A DNA stretch of 64,000 bases from Bacteroidota bacterium (GTDB lineage Bacteria; Bacteroidota; Bacteroidia; Chitinophagales; Chitinophagaceae). The stretch's first letter is position 1. Each line of letters begins with the position of its first letter. The DNA lies in the NCBI GenBank assembly GCA_947452905.1, contig CANGEP010000009.1:33935-97934 (forward strand), read 5' to 3'. Below, one piece after another: positions 10,535 through 20,629 of the stretch. The position numbers and the translations under genes are program-made. The notes beneath the pieces are model-generated. The model was not told the origin of the DNA, ran no database searches, and worked only from the letters and a program-made list of their open reading frames with translations.

Positions 10535-11908
10535 ATGCAGTTTTTATTATACTTATTCCCCTTATTGTTCCTAGGCAGCTTTATACTCTCCTTATATAAG
10601 ATAACAAAAGGGGATGCCAATGGGGTTTTTATCTTCTTAATTGGAGGCTTACCCTTTTATGCCATTAGCTTATCACTACTATTTATGGTGGTGGGAAAAA
10701 CTTGGATACCTTTATTACAATTTACTAAAGAGATAGTCATTATTGCCACACTTATTACTTTATGGTGGCAAAGAGAACATTTTAGGTTTAGCATTTTGGA
10801 TAAAATGGTTTTGGCTTTTTTTATATTTTCTTTTGTTTTTGTACCCCTGCCATTAGGCGACTTAGGAATTACTCAAAAATTAATTGCCTTTAAAAGTATT
10901 AGCTTTTTTGCATTAGTTTATTTTTGTGGCAGGTTATTTCCTTTGCATAAAACACATTTACACAAATACTTTAGTTTTGTTTTAGTACTTACCATTTTAG
11001 CGGCTGCACTATCCTTAGGAGAATATATTTTACAAACCCATTTACAAACCTATACTGGATATGCGGAGTTTAATTATCAAATATATAAACAAGAAGTAAG
11101 TGGCTCTTATGGGCTTAGTTGGACATTTGAAATTGAAAATAGAGTAAAACGTTTTGCAAGTTTTTTTTCTACACCGCTAGAACACGCTTCGGCCACTATT
11201 TTAGCAGTGGCTCTAATTGCAGGTTTGTATACCGAAAAAAATAATAAAATTTATTTACAAAAATTAGGATGGATTGCACTTATAGCGTCTATTATTTCTA
11301 TAACAGTTTCCCTATCCCGCGCCGCTTTACTAAGTTATTTTTTAATGATATTAATTTATAGTTTTTTAACTAAGCGAAAGGAAATCTTATCAATATTTTA
11401 TTTATCAGTGGTAAGTGCAATTATTTACTTATTTAGTTTTAGTAATAAAGAAGTGCAAGACTTTGTAATGGATAGTATTCAGTTTTCAAATAATTCCTCT
11501 TTGGGTCATGTAATAGAATGGGTAAATGGGGTAGATGCCATGACGGAGAAACCCTGGGGGATGGGTTTAGGCGCTTCGGGAAGGGTAACCGCTAACGAAG
11601 GAGAGGCAGTGGGTGGAGAAAACCAATTTATAATTGTAGGGGTACAAATTGGGGTAGCAGGATTGCTACTGTATTTAACCATCTATTTTTATTCGATGGT
11701 GCAAGCTTATAAAGCGTATTATAAATTATATGGGAAAGAACAGAAAATTGCTTTGATAGTTTTACTACTTAGGGTGGGCTTATTTTTACCTATGTTTACC
11801 TCCAACCTAGATTCCTATATTTATGTGAGTTATATGCTCTGGTTTTTGAATGGAATGTTAGGAACCGTTTTGGATAATTTATCGATAGCGAATCGTAAGC
11901 TTAATTAA
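10535..11908 (+). CDS. O-antigen polymerase/ligase-like multi-TM protein (Wzy candidate)
   Basis: Many predicted TMs, 'SITVSLSRAALLSYFLMIL' and 'GMGLGASGRV' loop typical of O-antigen ligase/polymerase family; located inside capsule locus. Confidence 0.8.
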   Translation: MQFLLYLFPLLFLGSFILSLYKITKGDANGVFIFLIGGLPFYAISLSLLFMVVGKTWIPLLQFTKEIVIIATLITLWWQREHFRFSILDKMVLAFFIFSFVFVPLPLGDLGITQKLIAFKSISFFALVYFCGRLFPLHKTHLHKYFSFVLVLTILAAALSLGEYILQTHLQTYTGYAEFNYQIYKQEVSGSYGLSWTFEIENRVKRFASFFSTPLEHASATILAVALIAGLYTEKNNKIYLQKLGWIALIASIISITVSLSRAALLSYFLMILIYSFLTKRKEILSIFYLSVVSAIIYLFSFSNKEVQDFVMDSIQFSNNSSLGHVIEWVNGVDAMTEKPWGMGLGASGRVTANEGEAVGGENQFIIVGVQIGVAGLLLYLTIYFYSMVQAYKAYYKLYGKEQKIALIVLLLRVGLFLPMFTSNLDSYIYVSYMLWFLNGMLGTVLDNLSIANRKLN

Positions 11909-13534
11909 ATAACTATCTACATCATTAGGATTGGCAATACCTAAGCCTGAAGCATTTAAGGGTTGGGAGAAATTATAATTAAACGATCTTTTGTAAGCAA
12001 GTGTTGCTGAAATTAAAAAATTTTGAAAAGGATAATCCATAAATATTCTACAACCATAATCCACCCACTTTGTAAGGCTTGGATTGGAAAAAGCTAAACC
12101 AGATCCTTCAAAATCATCTGCATTATGTGTGGTAGATTCTAATTGAGCGCCTAGCTGTTGCCATCCTTTAAATTTACTTACTCGAATCATTCCAAAATTA
12201 CCACCCATACCACTAGGGGCTCCCAATATTTGACCTTGTTGATCATAACCAGATAATCCACCATGCACATACCATGTACCTGCAGTTCTTACGGGGAAAG
12301 TAGAAGCTTGTTGTAGCCTGGTATACTCCGACATAAACTGCCAATACTCCTGATTATTTTTTTGCTTAAATATTTTTTTAAAACCGTAGGTATAAGCCCT
12401 GGAGTGTTCGGGTTGCTGTATAAAATCACGCATATTAAAAAAAGCATCATTACGCCCCCACTCGGTATAAAACTCGGCGTGCGCTGGTGCAAAAACATAT
12501 CTTAAAAATAAACTTGCATACTGATCACGATTATCTTCCACAGATCCCACTAATGAATTTACAAATTCGGGTTTATCTGTAGCCCTGGCAACATTTCTAA
12601 AAAGTAAATTCCACTCTTTATTATCTTGTAATAATACTTCTGGCTCTTGAACGATTCTAACAAGACCAACACTTAATCCCTTAATCCACTTGGGTTGATA
12701 AGCAGCTGCCATTCCATTTACGTATCTTCTTCTTTGATTCAGATAACCAGATGCAGAAAGTTCAACAGCATTATTAAATTTAGGATCAACATCATCCAAG
12801 TAACCTGCTACCCATTGCCATTCAAAATTTCCAATAAAAGTTTTTAAGGGGCGGCGGCTATTAAAACTTATATGTTCAAAGCCTGGTGCATGCGCACTCA
12901 TTAAAAGTGGATTTAGAATGCTCGGCCCCCAGGTAATATTTTCGGAACTTACACCTACGCTAAATGCACCTGCATTAAGTCGAATGCTTGAATTGCCCCA
13001 ATAAGTTTTTGTATAATTGGGGGTTTGTATACTGCCTCTAAAATTTTGATTGGCTGCATATACATACTGAGGTTGCAACTGAATACTTAAAGGACCCAAT
13101 CTTGCATACAAGCCAGCGCTCGCCATTAATTGATAACCACTACTTGCTAACATGGGCCCATCTAATTCCTGAAAAGGTTGTGCAGTAACCATTTGCTGCG
13201 TAAGCTGCACTGGTAATAAGGTTGCATAGCCCCATTTCCCTAAAAAATGTTTGTCTATTTTTTTGAAACCAAAACTATCATTGGCCTGCAAAGGACGTAA
13301 CATAAAAGATACCGAAGAGTCGTACCTACCTAATAATTGAGCACGACGCATTGCATCTTCGACAGGCTGCTGATCCATGCTAATAGTTTGTGCATGCAAA
13401 AGAGTTGCCGACAAAAGGCCAATAATGAATAAAAGTTTTTTCGTAAAATTAATTTGTAGAGTAATGCTATTTGTTTTTCCAAAAACTATAGATGCCTTTT
13501 TCAAGCTCATAAGTTTTCCAGGATTGTTGAGCAC
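11879..13534 (-). CDS. Wzi-family capsule assembly protein
   Basis: Shares 'T(W/Y)GFKKIF...YW(E/Q)...GQ(L/I)(I/L)GA..G.GG' pattern with 15409..17094; signal peptide 'LLFIIGLLSATLLHAQ'; start may be 13510 (MSLKK). Confidence 0.75.
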   Translation of the reverse strand: MLNNPGKLMSLKKASIVFGKTNSITLQINFTKKLLFIIGLLSATLLHAQTISMDQQPVEDAMRRAQLLGRYDSSVSFMLRPLQANDSFGFKKIDKHFLGKWGYATLLPVQLTQQMVTAQPFQELDGPMLASSGYQLMASAGLYARLGPLSIQLQPQYVYAANQNFRGSIQTPNYTKTYWGNSSIRLNAGAFSVGVSSENITWGPSILNPLLMSAHAPGFEHISFNSRRPLKTFIGNFEWQWVAGYLDDVDPKFNNAVELSASGYLNQRRRYVNGMAAAYQPKWIKGLSVGLVRIVQEPEVLLQDNKEWNLLFRNVARATDKPEFVNSLVGSVEDNRDQYASLFLRYVFAPAHAEFYTEWGRNDAFFNMRDFIQQPEHSRAYTYGFKKIFKQKNNQEYWQFMSEYTRLQQASTFPVRTAGTWYVHGGLSGYDQQGQILGAPSGMGGNFGMIRVSKFKGWQQLGAQLESTTHNADDFEGSGLAFSNPSLTKWVDYGCRIFMDYPFQNFLISATLAYKRSFNYNFSQPLNASGLGIANPNDVDSYLIKLTIRYR

Positions 13535-14456
13535 GCTTGGGCTGTTGTTGTGCCCAGTTCCACATATCTGTTAAACCAGCTTGAAGACTGGTTGTATCTT
13601 CGTAATCTAATAAGCTTACACTTAATTCATGTGAGGGTAAAGCGTCTTTAACTTCGTGTCTTGCCTCTTCGTGTTTAGTTTGGCCCGAGCCAATTACTTT
13701 TTTTAATACCTCAGAAGCTTCTTTAATAGTATAATATTTCCAAGAACCAATATTGATAATTTGTTTAGAAGCGCGAGCATCCGTGCCTGCTTTCCATAAA
13801 GGCAATAAACAATCATCGATACATGAAAAAGCTCTTTGTTGAGAGCCATCTCCAAAAATAGTAAACGGTAAACCATTAATATTTTGATACATCCAAATAC
13901 CTAACACATTGCGATAACGATCCCAAATATTTTGATTACGTCCGTACACATTATGTGGACGAATTATACACCAATCTAAACCATGTTGTTCTCCTGCAAT
14001 TTGAATATCCATCTCACAAGCATATTTGGCTACTCCATATGGATCGATAGGTGCAGGCGCATCCGACTCTTTAAAAGGGGGTTTACCTACTCCATAAACA
14101 GCCATGCTAGAAGTAAATACCAATCGGCCCACACTATGTTGTATACAAGCATTTACCACATTGGCGGTAGCTACTAAATTACAGTTGTAATTAAATTTTC
14201 GAATAAAAGGACTTAAACCTTCGGCCGCATAAGCAGCAAAATGATAGACGATTTGAGCGTCTTTGAAAAGTTCACTAATATCTCCTGTGCTAATATCAAT
14301 TTGATGAAAATTTACCCCCTTAGGCACCTGATCTAAATAACCACCAGATAAATCATCAATACCAACAATACTATATTCGGGATGATTCGCTAAAATCCAT
14401 TCGGCCATTCTTGAACCCAACAAACCTGCTACCCCTGTAATAACTATTTTTTTCAA
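13467..14456 (-). CDS. NAD-dependent epimerase/dehydratase (extended SDR)
   Basis: 'KKIVITGVAGLLGSRMAEWIL' Rossmann motif, 'SSMAVYG...DPYGVAKYACE' YxxxK. Confidence 0.93.
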   Translation of the reverse strand: MKKIVITGVAGLLGSRMAEWILANHPEYSIVGIDDLSGGYLDQVPKGVNFHQIDISTGDISELFKDAQIVYHFAAYAAEGLSPFIRKFNYNCNLVATANVVNACIQHSVGRLVFTSSMAVYGVGKPPFKESDAPAPIDPYGVAKYACEMDIQIAGEQHGLDWCIIRPHNVYGRNQNIWDRYRNVLGIWMYQNINGLPFTIFGDGSQQRAFSCIDDCLLPLWKAGTDARASKQIINIGSWKYYTIKEASEVLKKVIGSGQTKHEEARHEVKDALPSHELSVSLLDYEDTTSLQAGLTDMWNWAQQQPKRAQQSWKTYELEKGIYSFWKNK

Positions 14457-14485
14457 AATACTAATTTTTATACTTTTTAATACAC

Positions 14486-15397
14486 TTATACCGAAGCTAG
14501 TAAACCATCCTTAATACCTTTATTCCAAGCTTTTAGCTTTTGCCATCGGCGCCTAAAAATAAAATAGAAACTGATGCCAAAAAAATAAAATGTCTGATAC
14601 CCCAAAACAAAAGGCCAAGCCCATACAGGACTGTACTTTTTTAAGACCCATATACGGTTACGTGCATTTAAATAATGAACTTTGGCGCTAATATAACCTT
14701 CCTTGGTTTTTTGCTTGGATTTATGCGACATACCCGCAATATGATAAATAACCGAGCTTGGCACATAGGCCAACTGGTAGCCAGCTTTTTTTATTTTAAA
14801 GGATAAATCTACATCCTCGTAATAAATAAAGAAAGCCTCCGTTAAAAGACCCACTTCTTGTAATACAGCAGAACGTACCATAAAAGCGCAACCCGTAATC
14901 CAATCAATAGATTTTTGAATTTTTTTTTGCGTTTGCCCCTTATCTAATGTATTGTATCCCGGGGTACTACTAATACCTAATAAAGCATTGTATTTACTGC
15001 CTGCATTCCAAATAAGTTCGTGATTGTGATGAAAATAAATGAGCGGTTGTGCAGCCCCAATATTTTTGTTTTCAAATACACTTACTAATGGCGCTAAAAA
15101 ATCGGGTTCTACAGCAACATCATTATTTAAAAGCAGTTGTAATTCATAGCCTTTCTCGAGCGCATATTGCATACCAATATTATTACCACCAGTAAAACCC
15201 CTATTAGTGTCAGAACTTAAAAATATAATAGAAGTAAATTCATTCTTTAATTGTGTAACAGATTCATCCGTGGAAGCATTATCTACAACTATAATATCAT
15301 AATTAGTATAAGTAGTAGCTGCTAGTGAAAGTAAACTGTCTCTAGTTAGTTCGTAACTATTCCAATTCACTAATATAATGGCTAATTTTTTACTCAC
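14486..15397 (-). CDS. Glycosyltransferase family 2
   Basis: 'KLAIILVNWNSYELTRDSLLSL...IIVVDNASTDES...LLLNNDV...FFIYYEDVDLSFKIKKAGY'. Confidence 0.95.
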   Translation of the reverse strand: MSKKLAIILVNWNSYELTRDSLLSLAATTYTNYDIIVVDNASTDESVTQLKNEFTSIIFLSSDTNRGFTGGNNIGMQYALEKGYELQLLLNNDVAVEPDFLAPLVSVFENKNIGAAQPLIYFHHNHELIWNAGSKYNALLGISSTPGYNTLDKGQTQKKIQKSIDWITGCAFMVRSAVLQEVGLLTEAFFIYYEDVDLSFKIKKAGYQLAYVPSSVIYHIAGMSHKSKQKTKEGYISAKVHYLNARNRIWVLKKYSPVWAWPFVLGYQTFYFFGISFYFIFRRRWQKLKAWNKGIKDGLLASV

Positions 15398-15408
15398 TTA
15401 ACAATACA

Positions 15409-17094
15409 CTAAAAATGATACTGAATATTTAATTGCCCCATCCACTGTTGAACATCTCGCCCAGGAATAAAATAAGTATTCACTGTTTGATACAAATTCC
15501 ATTCGTAATTATTGGTTTGCATATATGAAATTCTTGGTCCTACAGTTATGTTTTTATATGTCCAATCGACTTTTAGGGTACTAACAAAGTCTACATAAAA
15601 ACGTCTAAAATCTTGTGAATTATAAAATGCAAATTCTAAAAAATCGGAATTATGCTCTCTACGTTCAAAACTAAATCCAATTCGATTTTTATTTTGACGC
15701 CAATTAAACTCAAGTGTTTGAGACGAGCCACCAGGGCCCACTCCAGCACCAATCAATTGTCCATCATGCGTATAGCCTTGACGAATATTGGAACCTAAAT
15801 ACCAACTAGGTGGTACATTAGCCGAAAACTGTTCGGCCCTTGTTAATAATTGAGTTTGTGTTAGCTCTCCTAATAATTCCCAATAATAATTATGTGCTGT
15901 TGTAAATATCTTTTTAAAACCCCAGGTACTAGCATATCCTTTATCTGGCTGCAATAGCCAATTTCTAAAACTTGTATTATTTAAATTCCAGCCCACCTCG
16001 CCATAAAAACTAGTTTGTGCCGCTGGCATTTCATAATTAAAATAAAAACCAGTTAAAATTATAGGTTGTTCAATTTTATTATTAGGTATACTTGTTACAA
16101 TATTTTTGATGGGTAAATAATCCTGCCATTGATTCATATCTTTTTGATACTGCATATAGGTTTGTTCGAAACCCAAGGTTAAATTATTTATCCATTTAGG
16201 TTGATAACTTATATTAATTCCACTTATAACTCTAGCTTTATTTTCAATAGCTTTATAGGTTTCATAAATGGTGATAGGTTGCCCAAGCGCATTCTTACCT
16301 AAATAACTTATGCTTTTCCATACCTGACTTTTGGGAACGTACAAAGGATTCCCTCTATAACTCATAAAACTACCAGGTGGTTCCCATCCCCCATTAGTGA
16401 CCTTACCCGCCATAATATCAATGCTTAATTTTCCTACTTTAGTTACTAAAGGTTGATCGGTAGCAATATTGATATGTGGGAAACCTGCAGCAGTACTAGA
16501 TAATAATAATGCATTACGCTGTGCAGGACCCCACCACTGATTTGCAGTAGATACTCCCAAAGACCATTTTTTATAATGCAGTTTTATAAACGATTGCCCC
16601 AACAACAATTGACTGTATTGTTTATCGCCCATGCGTTCGGGTAGTTCAATAAAATTATAAAATCGGTAATAGTCTCGCCAAATAACAGGATCGGCATCTA
16701 GTGGAAATGATTCAAATTGTTGATTTTGTGCATTCACCATTTCGGGTGCGAATTGTAATTCTATAAATTTCCATTGCGCATTAATGCCAACTCGTGCATA
16801 TTGTTGCCATCCCTTAGCAGGCACCATTGCACCATCATTCCAATTGTAGGGATGATTTTGTACCCACTGAACTTTAGTTGTTAGAGGTAATGCATAAAGT
16901 TTAACAGTAGGTAAAAGAGAAATATTTTTTTTAGTGCTATCCTTCCAATAATTATCGGTAAATATATAATTATCAGATTTAAAATCGGCTTGCGCTCTTA
17001 GCTTACTGGATGCTACTAATATAAGAAGAAACAATGCCAGATTAGCAATATAAAATAAATTTTTGCTACTGCGCATTTCTAAATTTTTGGACAA
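15409..17094 (-). CDS. Wzi-family capsule assembly protein
   Basis: Signal peptide 'ANLALFLLILVASSKLRAQ' and motif similarity to 11879..13534. Confidence 0.75.
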   Translation of the reverse strand: MSKNLEMRSSKNLFYIANLALFLLILVASSKLRAQADFKSDNYIFTDNYWKDSTKKNISLLPTVKLYALPLTTKVQWVQNHPYNWNDGAMVPAKGWQQYARVGINAQWKFIELQFAPEMVNAQNQQFESFPLDADPVIWRDYYRFYNFIELPERMGDKQYSQLLLGQSFIKLHYKKWSLGVSTANQWWGPAQRNALLLSSTAAGFPHINIATDQPLVTKVGKLSIDIMAGKVTNGGWEPPGSFMSYRGNPLYVPKSQVWKSISYLGKNALGQPITIYETYKAIENKARVISGINISYQPKWINNLTLGFEQTYMQYQKDMNQWQDYLPIKNIVTSIPNNKIEQPIILTGFYFNYEMPAAQTSFYGEVGWNLNNTSFRNWLLQPDKGYASTWGFKKIFTTAHNYYWELLGELTQTQLLTRAEQFSANVPPSWYLGSNIRQGYTHDGQLIGAGVGPGGSSQTLEFNWRQNKNRIGFSFERREHNSDFLEFAFYNSQDFRRFYVDFVSTLKVDWTYKNITVGPRISYMQTNNYEWNLYQTVNTYFIPGRDVQQWMGQLNIQYHF

Positions 17095-18307
17095 TCAAAT
17101 AATATAAACATAAACAAAAGCCTTCGATAAGTACAGGATAATATCCGGCGTAATAAGCAGGTAGCCCCAATTTTAATGCATCAATGCACAATAAAGAAAT
17201 TAATAATACTATTACCCCTGCACCAAAATAGGCCATGAATTTTTTTTCTAAAATAAGCTCTGCTACATTTAATACGTTAAGTGCAATTAATAAAGGTACT
17301 GGGCTAATAAGTTTTACCAAATGTGCCGCCTCATTAAAAAAGACAGCATTATTGTTTTTTCCTAAAAATAAAACAGTAAGTAATTGCTCTGGAAATAGAT
17401 ACATAATAGCACCTGCTGCTATACAAAGTAGCGCCATTATTTTATTTTGTTGTGCTTTTAGTTTTTTCCAAGCTGCAAAACCCTCGTTGTGCGTGCCAGC
17501 CGCATGGGGCATTACCGCTGCACTATATGCATTTACTAACATTCTAAAACTAGAAATTAATTTATCGATAAGGCCATAAGCGGATAAAAACAGAGGGCTC
17601 ACAAAACTAGGAAGCGCAAATAAAAACATAAATTGTTGTAAATGCACGGTAAGACCATTACCTGTTACTAATATATTGGTTTTTAAAAGTGTTTGTAAGC
17701 GATCAAGGCTGGGGATATGTTCGGTTACTCCTTTTTGGAAAAAAGTACTAGGTAAATACAATAAATGCAATATCAAAATAGACATGCTCATTAAGAACAA
17801 AGTAATTTCGATAAGTAAAGATTGGCTTCGTACTAAATAAATAATTACTAAAAGGCTAATACGTATTAATAAATTAAATACAGAGTAAAGATTTATTTTA
17901 TAAGTAGCAATTAAATAAAATTGAGGATTAATGCACTCGGCAATAATAATAGGAAGTACCAATAAATAATAGATTCCATTATTGGTAAGTATAGGCAATA
18001 TGCAAGAAACAACAATTGCTAAAAGCAATGGGATAAAACGAATTGATAAAGTTTCGGCTAAAATTATTTTTTTTTCTTTTTCACTATTGGCTTTTCTAAT
18101 TTCAACTACAGCGGTTTGAGAAGTACCAAAGTTTACTAGTATCGAAGCTAGCACCGAAAAAGACAAAGCTAAAAAGTAACTACCCAATTTTTCGGTGGCT
18201 GTATTATGAATTAGTATAGGTATAAGCAACAACTGAAAAACAGCATTGCTAATGTTTAACATCAATAGAGAGGCAAATTGACTTATAGTGGGTATATGCA
18301 ATTTCAT
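17066..18307 (-). CDS. Polysaccharide flippase (Wzx/MATE-like)
   Basis: Around 12 hydrophobic segments, position in the locus, 'GTSQTAVVEIRKA' and 'AYGLIDKLISSFRMLVNAYSAAVMPHAA' typical of O-unit flippases. Confidence 0.8.
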   Translation of the reverse strand: MKLHIPTISQFASLLMLNISNAVFQLLLIPILIHNTATEKLGSYFLALSFSVLASILVNFGTSQTAVVEIRKANSEKEKKIILAETLSIRFIPLLLAIVVSCILPILTNNGIYYLLVLPIIIAECINPQFYLIATYKINLYSVFNLLIRISLLVIIYLVRSQSLLIEITLFLMSMSILILHLLYLPSTFFQKGVTEHIPSLDRLQTLLKTNILVTGNGLTVHLQQFMFLFALPSFVSPLFLSAYGLIDKLISSFRMLVNAYSAAVMPHAAGTHNEGFAAWKKLKAQQNKIMALLCIAAGAIMYLFPEQLLTVLFLGKNNNAVFFNEAAHLVKLISPVPLLIALNVLNVAELILEKKFMAYFGAGVIVLLISLLCIDALKLGLPAYYAGYYPVLIEGFCLCLYYLIVQKFRNAQ

Positions 18308-18316
18308 GAAAGCTTA

Positions 18317-18988
18317 CTAAGGAGTATTGATTACTTTAACTACTAAGCCACCCAATGACCAGGATTCATCGCATTTTGGATCGGGTACATTGGTTTGCAC
18401 TAAATAATCTCTTAATGAGATAGTTGCTTTTGATCCAGTGTGTTGAATTGTTTTTTCGATTTTATACACCGAGGTTCTAAAATCATTACCACCACTACAA
18501 ATACTAGGCATATCTCCAAATGCGCCAGTGCGAGGTGGATTATTAATAATGCCTACATAATCGGCGGGATAGGATTGATATAAACAATAAAGTGCATTAC
18601 AAGGAGAGTTTGAAAAAGTAGAATGAATAATTCTATTGCCATCTAAAGTAACCTCCCAAATATCTGGACCATCAATCCCACCAAAATTATTATTACCATC
18701 CCAGGTATCATGCATATGAGGTTCAACAATAATCTGAATAGCTTTATGTGCTGGCAGATTATCTAAGTTAAGTGTAAAACCTCCATTATTATATCTTCCT
18801 AAATAGGTATCACCATTGTTTTTATATAAAATAGCACCTGTTAATTTTTCGGACGATCCCGACTTAAAATTATTATTATATACTACCGACTCGTTATATC
18901 CCGATTTCACACACCCGAACAACATCGTCATCCCCATAAAAAGGACAAAAAACTGCAGTTTGGAATGAAAAAATTTGCGCTCTAACAT
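18317..18988 (-). CDS. Uncharacterised secreted lipoprotein, beta-sandwich-like
   Basis: Lipobox-like 'MLFGC'; 'LPAHKAIQIIVEPHMHDTWDGN...GPDIWEVTLDGN' pattern; start moved from 19027 to ATG at 18988 (MLERKFF). Confidence 0.6.
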   Translation of the reverse strand: MLERKFFHSKLQFFVLFMGMTMLFGCVKSGYNESVVYNNNFKSGSSEKLTGAILYKNNGDTYLGRYNNGGFTLNLDNLPAHKAIQIIVEPHMHDTWDGNNNFGGIDGPDIWEVTLDGNRIIHSTFSNSPCNALYCLYQSYPADYVGIINNPPRTGAFGDMPSICSGGNDFRTSVYKIEKTIQHTGSKATISLRDYLVQTNVPDPKCDESWSLGGLVVKVINTP

Positions 18989-19145
18989 AGGTGATTTTTT
19001 AAAATGCTTCGCCGCTCTTAGTCCCATTTTTGATACACAAGTGACTAAAAAACAAAGGTTTATTTATATGGAAACAAAATTATTTAAAATAATCTAGACC
19101 ATGGCTTAAAAAACACCTAAATAAATGATAAATACGGGATTACCC

Positions 19146-19170
19146 CCAGATAAGGAGTGCCTTTATCTGG
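19146..19170 (-). terminator. Hairpin overlapping the M20 peptidase stop codon
   Basis: CCAGATAA...TTATCTGG 8-bp inverted repeat; no U-tract follows, so terminator function is uncertain. Confidence 0.35.
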
Positions 19171-20503
19171 TAAGCCTATACATTGTAAGTGCAGCACGTT
19201 TAATTAATATAGGGAACTCCTTTAAATTAATGGTTTCGCCAGGTGCATGCGCCCCTTTACCTGATGCCCCAAGGCCATCAATACAGTCTAAATATTGAGC
19301 TACATAAGAGATATCACCTGCCCCTCTGGATCCTGGATCGCCTGCAACAGTTTCACCTAGGCCCATATCGGTGCTTACTCCATTAATAATAGTTACTAGT
19401 TTTTCATTGCCTGCTGTGGGTGCCATACTTGGAATACCGTCCTGAAAATGAATAGTCGCTTTTGTGCCAGCCAAATTATGGCTCACTATTTTTTGCATGG
19501 TAGCTCTTGCTTTATCTTTTTGCGCTTCGGTTAAAAAACGTAAATCACCCACCACTTTAGCTGATGGTGAAATAATATTGGTTTTACCAATCGCTGAGCC
19601 AGTGCCTTTAGCATCGCTAAACTGCATATCAGATCCTCCTATAAAAATACCTGGATTAAAAGTTAAATATTTTTCGCTGCTCAATTGCTCTCTAAATTCA
19701 TTTACAATACGAGCTGCTTCATAAATAGCACCATAGCCAGCACTTTGTGTAAACACACCACTACTATGCCCTGTTTTAGCTGTTACCTCTAAACTCCATC
19801 CACTAGCACCTCTGCGAGCAGTAGCCACTGAGTGTAAACCATTCGCACCCTCAAATGCCAAAGCAATATCATGTTGTTTAGCCGTTTCTATAAAATCACC
19901 TCTAGTAATTTTTCTTGGATAACCCGCGTTCTCTTCATCGCCAGTGAAATAAGCAGTAATAGCTGCGTCATTTAATAATCCTTGTTCATGCAAAGCTTGC
20001 AAAGCAATTATCATAACAACATCGCCTCCTTTCATATCATTCGCTCCTTGCCCTGTGGCGGTTGAATCGTTTAAGATGGTAAAAGGATTGGCTGGCATAT
20101 CGGGTTCAAAAACAGTATCAAGATGACCAATTAAAAAAAGCTTTTTACCTTTTGGTTTTTTGTTGCTTAAACTACTGGCCACTAAATGCCCCGCACGCTT
20201 AATAGAATCGGGCATGGCTACCCAATGCGTTTGTAATCCTGCTGCTGCTAACTCTTTTGCAAATAAAGCGCCTACTTTTTTAACCCCTTCTACATTTAAA
20301 TTACCGCTATTAATATTCACCGACTCTTTTAATAATTCAATTGCCCTTGGCATATTCGCATCAATATAAGCAAGTATCGCTTGCTCTTCTTTATTTAATC
20401 CATTACTTATTAAACCACTCGTTTTCGCATTTTGTGCTTTTGCAATTTGAGGAGAAAAACTTAAGACTACACCCAGGAATAATACAAGTGAAAAACTTTT
20501 CAT
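19163..20503 (-). CDS. Secreted M20-family metallopeptidase (glutamate carboxypeptidase-like)
   Basis: 'LFLIGHLDTVFEPD...GQGANDMKGGDVVMI...FTGDEENAG' metal-binding motifs; signal peptide. Confidence 0.93.
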   Translation of the reverse strand: MKSFSLVLFLGVVLSFSPQIAKAQNAKTSGLISNGLNKEEQAILAYIDANMPRAIELLKESVNINSGNLNVEGVKKVGALFAKELAAAGLQTHWVAMPDSIKRAGHLVASSLSNKKPKGKKLFLIGHLDTVFEPDMPANPFTILNDSTATGQGANDMKGGDVVMIIALQALHEQGLLNDAAITAYFTGDEENAGYPRKITRGDFIETAKQHDIALAFEGANGLHSVATARRGASGWSLEVTAKTGHSSGVFTQSAGYGAIYEAARIVNEFREQLSSEKYLTFNPGIFIGGSDMQFSDAKGTGSAIGKTNIISPSAKVVGDLRFLTEAQKDKARATMQKIVSHNLAGTKATIHFQDGIPSMAPTAGNEKLVTIINGVSTDMGLGETVAGDPGSRGAGDISYVAQYLDCIDGLGASGKGAHAPGETINLKEFPILIKRAALTMYRLTR

Positions 20504-20629
20504 ATAAAAAATTTGAATGTTTTCTAATAATATTTACAAGATACAAAAAATAAATGTGTAGAAGCTATGCTAAATTTTAAATTATTACTAATCAAAGTGA
20601 TTACATTGTTTAACAATTAAACTTATTGT

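Noticed and set aside
19146-19170. Hairpin at the M20 3' end as a strong intrinsic terminator
   Set aside because: Stem is good but is followed by GGGGGTAATCCCG rather than a U-run; kept only as a low-confidence feature.
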